A stretch of 9,359 nucleotides of DNA from Rhodospirillaceae bacterium CCH5-H10. GTDB taxonomy: Bacteria > Pseudomonadota > Alphaproteobacteria > Reyranellales > Reyranellaceae. This document shows, piece after piece, positions 6,883 to 9,359 of the stretch. A program made the translations under genes and the position numbers. The notes beneath the pieces were generated by a model. The model had not been told where the DNA came from and made no database searches. It saw only the letters and a list, made by a program, of their open reading frames with translations. How positions within the stretch are numbered: the stretch's first letter is position 1; each line of letters opens with the position of its first letter. The stretch is taken from NCBI GenBank assembly GCA_001557035.1, contig LSKJ01000672.1, forward strand, positions 1 to 9,359, read 5' to 3'.

Positions 6883-6912
6883 CGTATATGGGATCGCCAT
6901 TGTGCGTTGCAA
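6883..6912 (-). promoter_or_regulatory. Candidate sigma-70 promoter of the phasin gene
   Basis: On the minus strand TTGCAA (6907-6912, 4/6 to TTGACA) and TATACG (6883-6888, 4/6 to TATAAT) are 18 bp apart, about 50 bases before the start codon. The -35 hexamer lies inside one copy of the direct repeat described at 6900-6934, which would suit repression. Confidence 0.4.
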
Positions 6913-6934
6913 CATAAATTTGTGCGCTGCGGCG
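6900..6934. promoter_or_regulatory. Two direct repeats, 20 bp apart, in the phasin / WS-DGAT spacer (candidate operator)
   Basis: TTGTGCGTTGCAACA (6900-6914) and TTGTGCGCTGCGGCG (6920-6934) agree at 11 of 15 positions and start exactly 20 bp apart, so they face the same side of the helix. The first contains the palindrome GTTGCAAC, the second CTGC-GGC-GCAA. PhaR-type repressors of phasin genes are known to bind TGC/GCA-rich operators, which this resembles. The regulator itself is not in the window. Confidence 0.45.
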
Positions 6935-7053
6935 CAAAAAATTGAATATTCATATATTTCAAAGGCTTATTCCATTACCCGTCCGGGAGGCCCTTGCCTT
7001 TCCTAGACCTGCCGGAGGACAAATCGTCCAACGACGAACAACAGGCGGACCGT

Positions 7054-7060
7054 GGGAGGA
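7054..7060 (+). promoter_or_regulatory. Ribosome binding site of the WS/DGAT gene
   Basis: GGGAGGA, 5 bases before ATG 7066. An in-frame TTG at 6994 has GGGAGG only 3 bases upstream and would add 24 residues ahead of the conserved N-terminus, so 7066 is preferred. Confidence 0.75.
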
Positions 7061-7065
7061 CGCCA

Positions 7066-8520
7066 ATGGACCTGCAGCAGCTTTCCGGAATCGACGCCTC
7101 CTTTCTCTACCTGGAGACGCCGGAGACCCCCATGCACGTGGCGGGGCTCACCTACTTCGAGTTGCCGCCCGGCTTCGAGGGCAGCTTCTACCAGCACTTC
7201 CGGAAGTTCTTCGAAAGCCGGCTGCATACGATCCCGATCTTCTCCAAGCGCCTCGCGCCGTCGCTCTATGACCTCGATCACCCGGGCTGGGTCGACGAGG
7301 CGGCCATCGACCTCGACTACCACCTGCGCGAAACCGCGCTGCCGGCACCCGGTACCGAAGCACAACTCGAGGAAGTGATCTCGCGGCTGCACGCCAACAC
7401 GCTCGATCGCAGCCGGCCGCTCTGGCAGTTCTACGTCATCACCGGTCTCCAGAACGGTCAGGGCGTGCTCTACTCCAAGGTCCATCACGCCGCGATCGAC
7501 GGTGGTGCCGGCATGGCGATCAACAAGGCGCTGTACGATGTGAGCGCGACGCCGCGCGACGTCGCACCGCCGCCGCCCAAGGCCGCGAGTGCGACGGTCG
7601 CGCCCAGTTCACCCACCGCGGTCGATCCGTTGAAGGGCATCACCGACATCATGAGCAATATGATGCGCCAGCAGATGAAAATGATGCAGGCCGCGCCCGA
7701 CATCATGACCTCGATGGCCAATGCCTTCCTCGGCAAGCCCGGCGAAATGCCCAAGGCACTGGGCACGCTGCAGAGCCTCGCCAGCCAGTTGCCGACTCTC
7801 AACGCGCCGAAGACGCCGTTCAACGCCACGATCACGCGCGAGCGCAGCTATGCTGCGCGCACCATCTCCCTGAGTGACGCCAAGGCGATCGCCAAGGCGA
7901 GCGGCGCCAAGCTGAACGATGTCGTGATGGCGGTGTGCAGCGGCGCGCTGCGGCGCTACCTGCAGGAAAAGGGGCAGCTTCCCGACAAGCCCTTGATTGC
8001 CGGCGTGCCGATCAGCCTGCGCGAGCCCGGCGACACGCGGCAGAACAACCAGGTCTCCGGCATGCTCTGCCAGCTCGCCACCGACGTTGCCGATCCGGCG
8101 GAGCGGCTGCGCGCCATCGTGAAGTCGTCGACCGAGTCCAAGCAGATCGCCGGGACGTTCCGAGACGCTGTCCCGCAGGATTTCGCCTTCGTGGGCGCGC
8201 CCATTCTGCTGCAGCTCATGATGCTGGTGTACGGACGCAGCGGCTTGGCCGACAAGCTGCCGATGCCGATGAACGTCACCATCTCCAACGTGCCCGGCCC
8301 GCCGATGCCGCTCTACTGCGCCGGCGCCAAGGTGACGGCGCTGCATCCGGTCTCCATTCCCGCGCACGGTGCGGCACTCAACATCACCGTGCAGAGCTAC
8401 ATGGATGCGCTGAACTTCGGCCTCACCGCCGACCGGCGCGCGGTTCCGGATGTTGCAGCCCTCGGCGACTATCTGGTCGAGGCGACCGCGGAGCTGAAGA
8501 AGGCGGTCGTGCCCGGTTGA
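7066..8520 (+). CDS. Wax ester synthase / diacylglycerol acyltransferase family protein
   Basis: Member of the bacterial WS/DGAT family, which transfers the acyl group of acyl-CoA to fatty alcohols or diacylglycerol to make wax esters or triacylglycerol at the cytoplasmic membrane. The 484-residue product starts with the expected LSGIDASFLYLET (6-18), followed by MHV (23-25), the RSRPLW motif (115-120) and the catalytic HHxxxDG as HHAAIDG (140-146). The C-terminal half has GVPISLR and the conserved NVTISNVPGP (about 403-412). Between the two halves lies a Pro/Ala linker (about 165-186) and an unusually Met-rich segment (192-228, nine Met in 33 residues). Length is normal (450-500). It is divergent from the phasin gene and 58 bp upstream of an alpha/beta hydrolase on the same strand, probably one operon. 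Acceptor preference cannot be told from sequence. Confidence 0.93.
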   Translation: MDLQQLSGIDASFLYLETPETPMHVAGLTYFELPPGFEGSFYQHFRKFFESRLHTIPIFSKRLAPSLYDLDHPGWVDEAAIDLDYHLRETALPAPGTEAQLEEVISRLHANTLDRSRPLWQFYVITGLQNGQGVLYSKVHHAAIDGGAGMAINKALYDVSATPRDVAPPPPKAASATVAPSSPTAVDPLKGITDIMSNMMRQQMKMMQAAPDIMTSMANAFLGKPGEMPKALGTLQSLASQLPTLNAPKTPFNATITRERSYAARTISLSDAKAIAKASGAKLNDVVMAVCSGALRRYLQEKGQLPDKPLIAGVPISLREPGDTRQNNQVSGMLCQLATDVADPAERLRAIVKSSTESKQIAGTFRDAVPQDFAFVGAPILLQLMMLVYGRSGLADKLPMPMNVTISNVPGPPMPLYCAGAKVTALHPVSIPAHGAALNITVQSYMDALNFGLTADRRAVPDVAALGDYLVEATAELKKAVVPG

Positions 8521-8578
8521 AACCCTTCCGCCCCCTTCCGATATGTGAGACTCTTGTGGCAACGAACAAGGAGCCCCA

Positions 8579-9355
8579 ATGACGGCTGTCGCTGAAGCGT
8601 TGCGTCCCCCCTCGCGGACGTTGCTGTTCCTCGAAGGGCGTGCCCTGCAGGAGCTCGGGGCCTTCATGATGCTTCGGCCGTGGCTCGCCGCTGCGCCCCG
8701 TGGCGACGGCCATCCCGTCCTCGTCCTTCCCGGCCTGTTGGCCAGCGACCTGTCGACCCGGCCGCTGCGCTCGTTTCTGAAGGGCCAGGGCTATGCCGCG
8801 CACGGCTGGAAGCAGGGCCGCAATCTCGGCCTGCGCGCCGGCATCGAGGACGGCATGCTGGCGCGGGTCGAGGAACTCTACGAGCGCTACGGCCATCGCA
8901 AGATCAGCCTGGTCGGCTGGAGCCTGGGCGGCATCTACGCCCGCCAGATCGCCAAGATGGTTCCCGACAAGGTGCGTTCGGTGATCAGCCTCGGCAGTCC
9001 GTTCGCCGGCAGCCCCAAGGCGACCAACGCCTGGCGCGTCTATGAGTTCGCCTCGGGCCAGAGCGTCGAGGACAGCGATCACAAGATGGCAGGCGCTCTC
9101 GCCACGCCGCCGCCGGTGCCGACCACGTCGGTGTTCAGCCGCACCGACGGGATCTGCGCCTGGCAGACCTGCATCAACGAAGAGAGCGAGCAGGTCGAGA
9201 ACATCGAGGTCTACGGCAGCCACTGCGGGCTCGGCCATCACCCGGCGGCCGTCTATGCGGTCGCCGACCGTCTCGCCCAGCCCGAAGGCCAGTGGAAGAA
9301 GTTCGATCGCTCAGGCTGGAAGAGCCTGGTCTTCCCGGACTGGCGGCGGGGCTAG
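8579..9355 (+). CDS. Alpha/beta hydrolase (lipase/esterase-like)
   Basis: A 258-residue serine hydrolase. The core begins with GHPVLVLPGLLASD (44-57), the oxyanion-hole region; the nucleophile elbow is GWSLGG with Ser115; Asp190 (SRTDGI) and a histidine in the GSHCGLGHHP segment (His215, His220 or His221) are the likely triad partners. SLGSPFAGSP (137-146) after the elbow is typical of lipase-like members. There is no signal peptide, so it should act in the cytoplasm. AAGGAG (8568-8573) lies 5 bases before the ATG, a strong start. It follows the WS/DGAT gene in the same direction by 58 bp, which suggests a role in turnover or remodelling of acyl esters, but this is inferred from context. The gene is complete; the window ends 4 bases after its stop. 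Confidence 0.88.
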   Translation: MTAVAEALRPPSRTLLFLEGRALQELGAFMMLRPWLAAAPRGDGHPVLVLPGLLASDLSTRPLRSFLKGQGYAAHGWKQGRNLGLRAGIEDGMLARVEELYERYGHRKISLVGWSLGGIYARQIAKMVPDKVRSVISLGSPFAGSPKATNAWRVYEFASGQSVEDSDHKMAGALATPPPVPTTSVFSRTDGICAWQTCINEESEQVENIEVYGSHCGLGHHPAAVYAVADRLAQPEGQWKKFDRSGWKSLVFPDWRRG

Positions 9356-9359
9356 AGAC

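Larger units (their letters stand above)
6835..7065. other. Divergent intergenic region phasin / WS-DGAT
   Basis: This 231-bp spacer contains the most AT-rich stretch of the window (about 6911-6965). Besides the phasin promoter and the direct repeats it holds a 10-bp palindrome TGAATATTCA (6943-6952), followed by TATATT (6953-6958), a possible -10 for the plus-strand gene without a clear -35. The leader of the WS/DGAT gene has three purine-rich GGAGG sites (6985-6990, about 7013-7018, 7054-7060); only the last precedes the likely start at a good distance. I see no small gene here. Confidence 0.5.

Noticed and set aside
6994..7065. TTG start extending WS/DGAT by 24 residues
   Set aside because: GGGAGG there is only 3 bases from the TTG, the extra residues are not part of the family N-terminus, and ATG 7066 has a better-spaced site.
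8523..8540. CCCTTCCG repeated with 10-bp spacing between WS/DGAT and the hydrolase
   Set aside because: Two short, simple copies directly after a stop codon; replication slippage or chance explains them.
7609..8667. Minus-strand open frame of 352 codons opposite WS/DGAT and the hydrolase start
   Set aside because: It covers two well-supported plus-strand genes and their ribosome site, and shows no motif.

Overview
The window is a high-GC chromosomal segment from what looks like an alphaproteobacterium. The support is the GC-rich coding, the Bug-type solute-binding protein, the phasin, the WS/DGAT-type acyltransferase, small lipoproteins of a style common in that class, and GANTC sites. A Rhodospirillales or Hyphomicrobiales relative is possible, but the genus cannot be fixed from the sequence alone. 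It is gene-dense, with no RNA gene, insertion sequence, CRISPR array or prophage signal, and base composition gives no clear sign of recent transfer.

Layout, left to right. 1-149 is non-coding and holds a cluster of three GANTC sites. cysS (150-1481, minus) encodes cysteinyl-tRNA synthetase. After a 263-bp divergent spacer come two plus-strand genes in a tight pair: a dienelactone-hydrolase family enzyme (1745-2461) and a secreted Bug/TctC-type solute-binding protein (2484-3458) with no transporter membrane genes beside it. Facing them 12 bp away are two minus-strand lipoprotein genes (3471-3893 and 3903-4517) that share a heptapeptide repeat. Upstream of these is fadD (4598-6286, minus), then a strong intrinsic terminator (6333-6362) that ends the phasin gene (6385-6834, minus). 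A 231-bp AT-rich divergent spacer with a 20-bp-spaced direct repeat separates the phasin from a WS/DGAT-family acyltransferase (7066-8520, plus), followed by a GxSxG alpha/beta hydrolase (8579-9355, plus).

The right half (4598-9355) reads as a storage-lipid neighbourhood: FadD makes acyl-CoA, the WS/DGAT enzyme would esterify acyl-CoA into wax esters or triacylglycerol, the hydrolase could break such esters down, and the phasin is a granule-coat protein. Placing a phasin, normally tied to polyhydroxyalkanoate, head-to-head with a neutral-lipid synthase is the most interesting functional hint here. The two tandem lipoproteins with a shared repeat are the least explained genes. No wholly new system can be demonstrated; most genes belong to known families.
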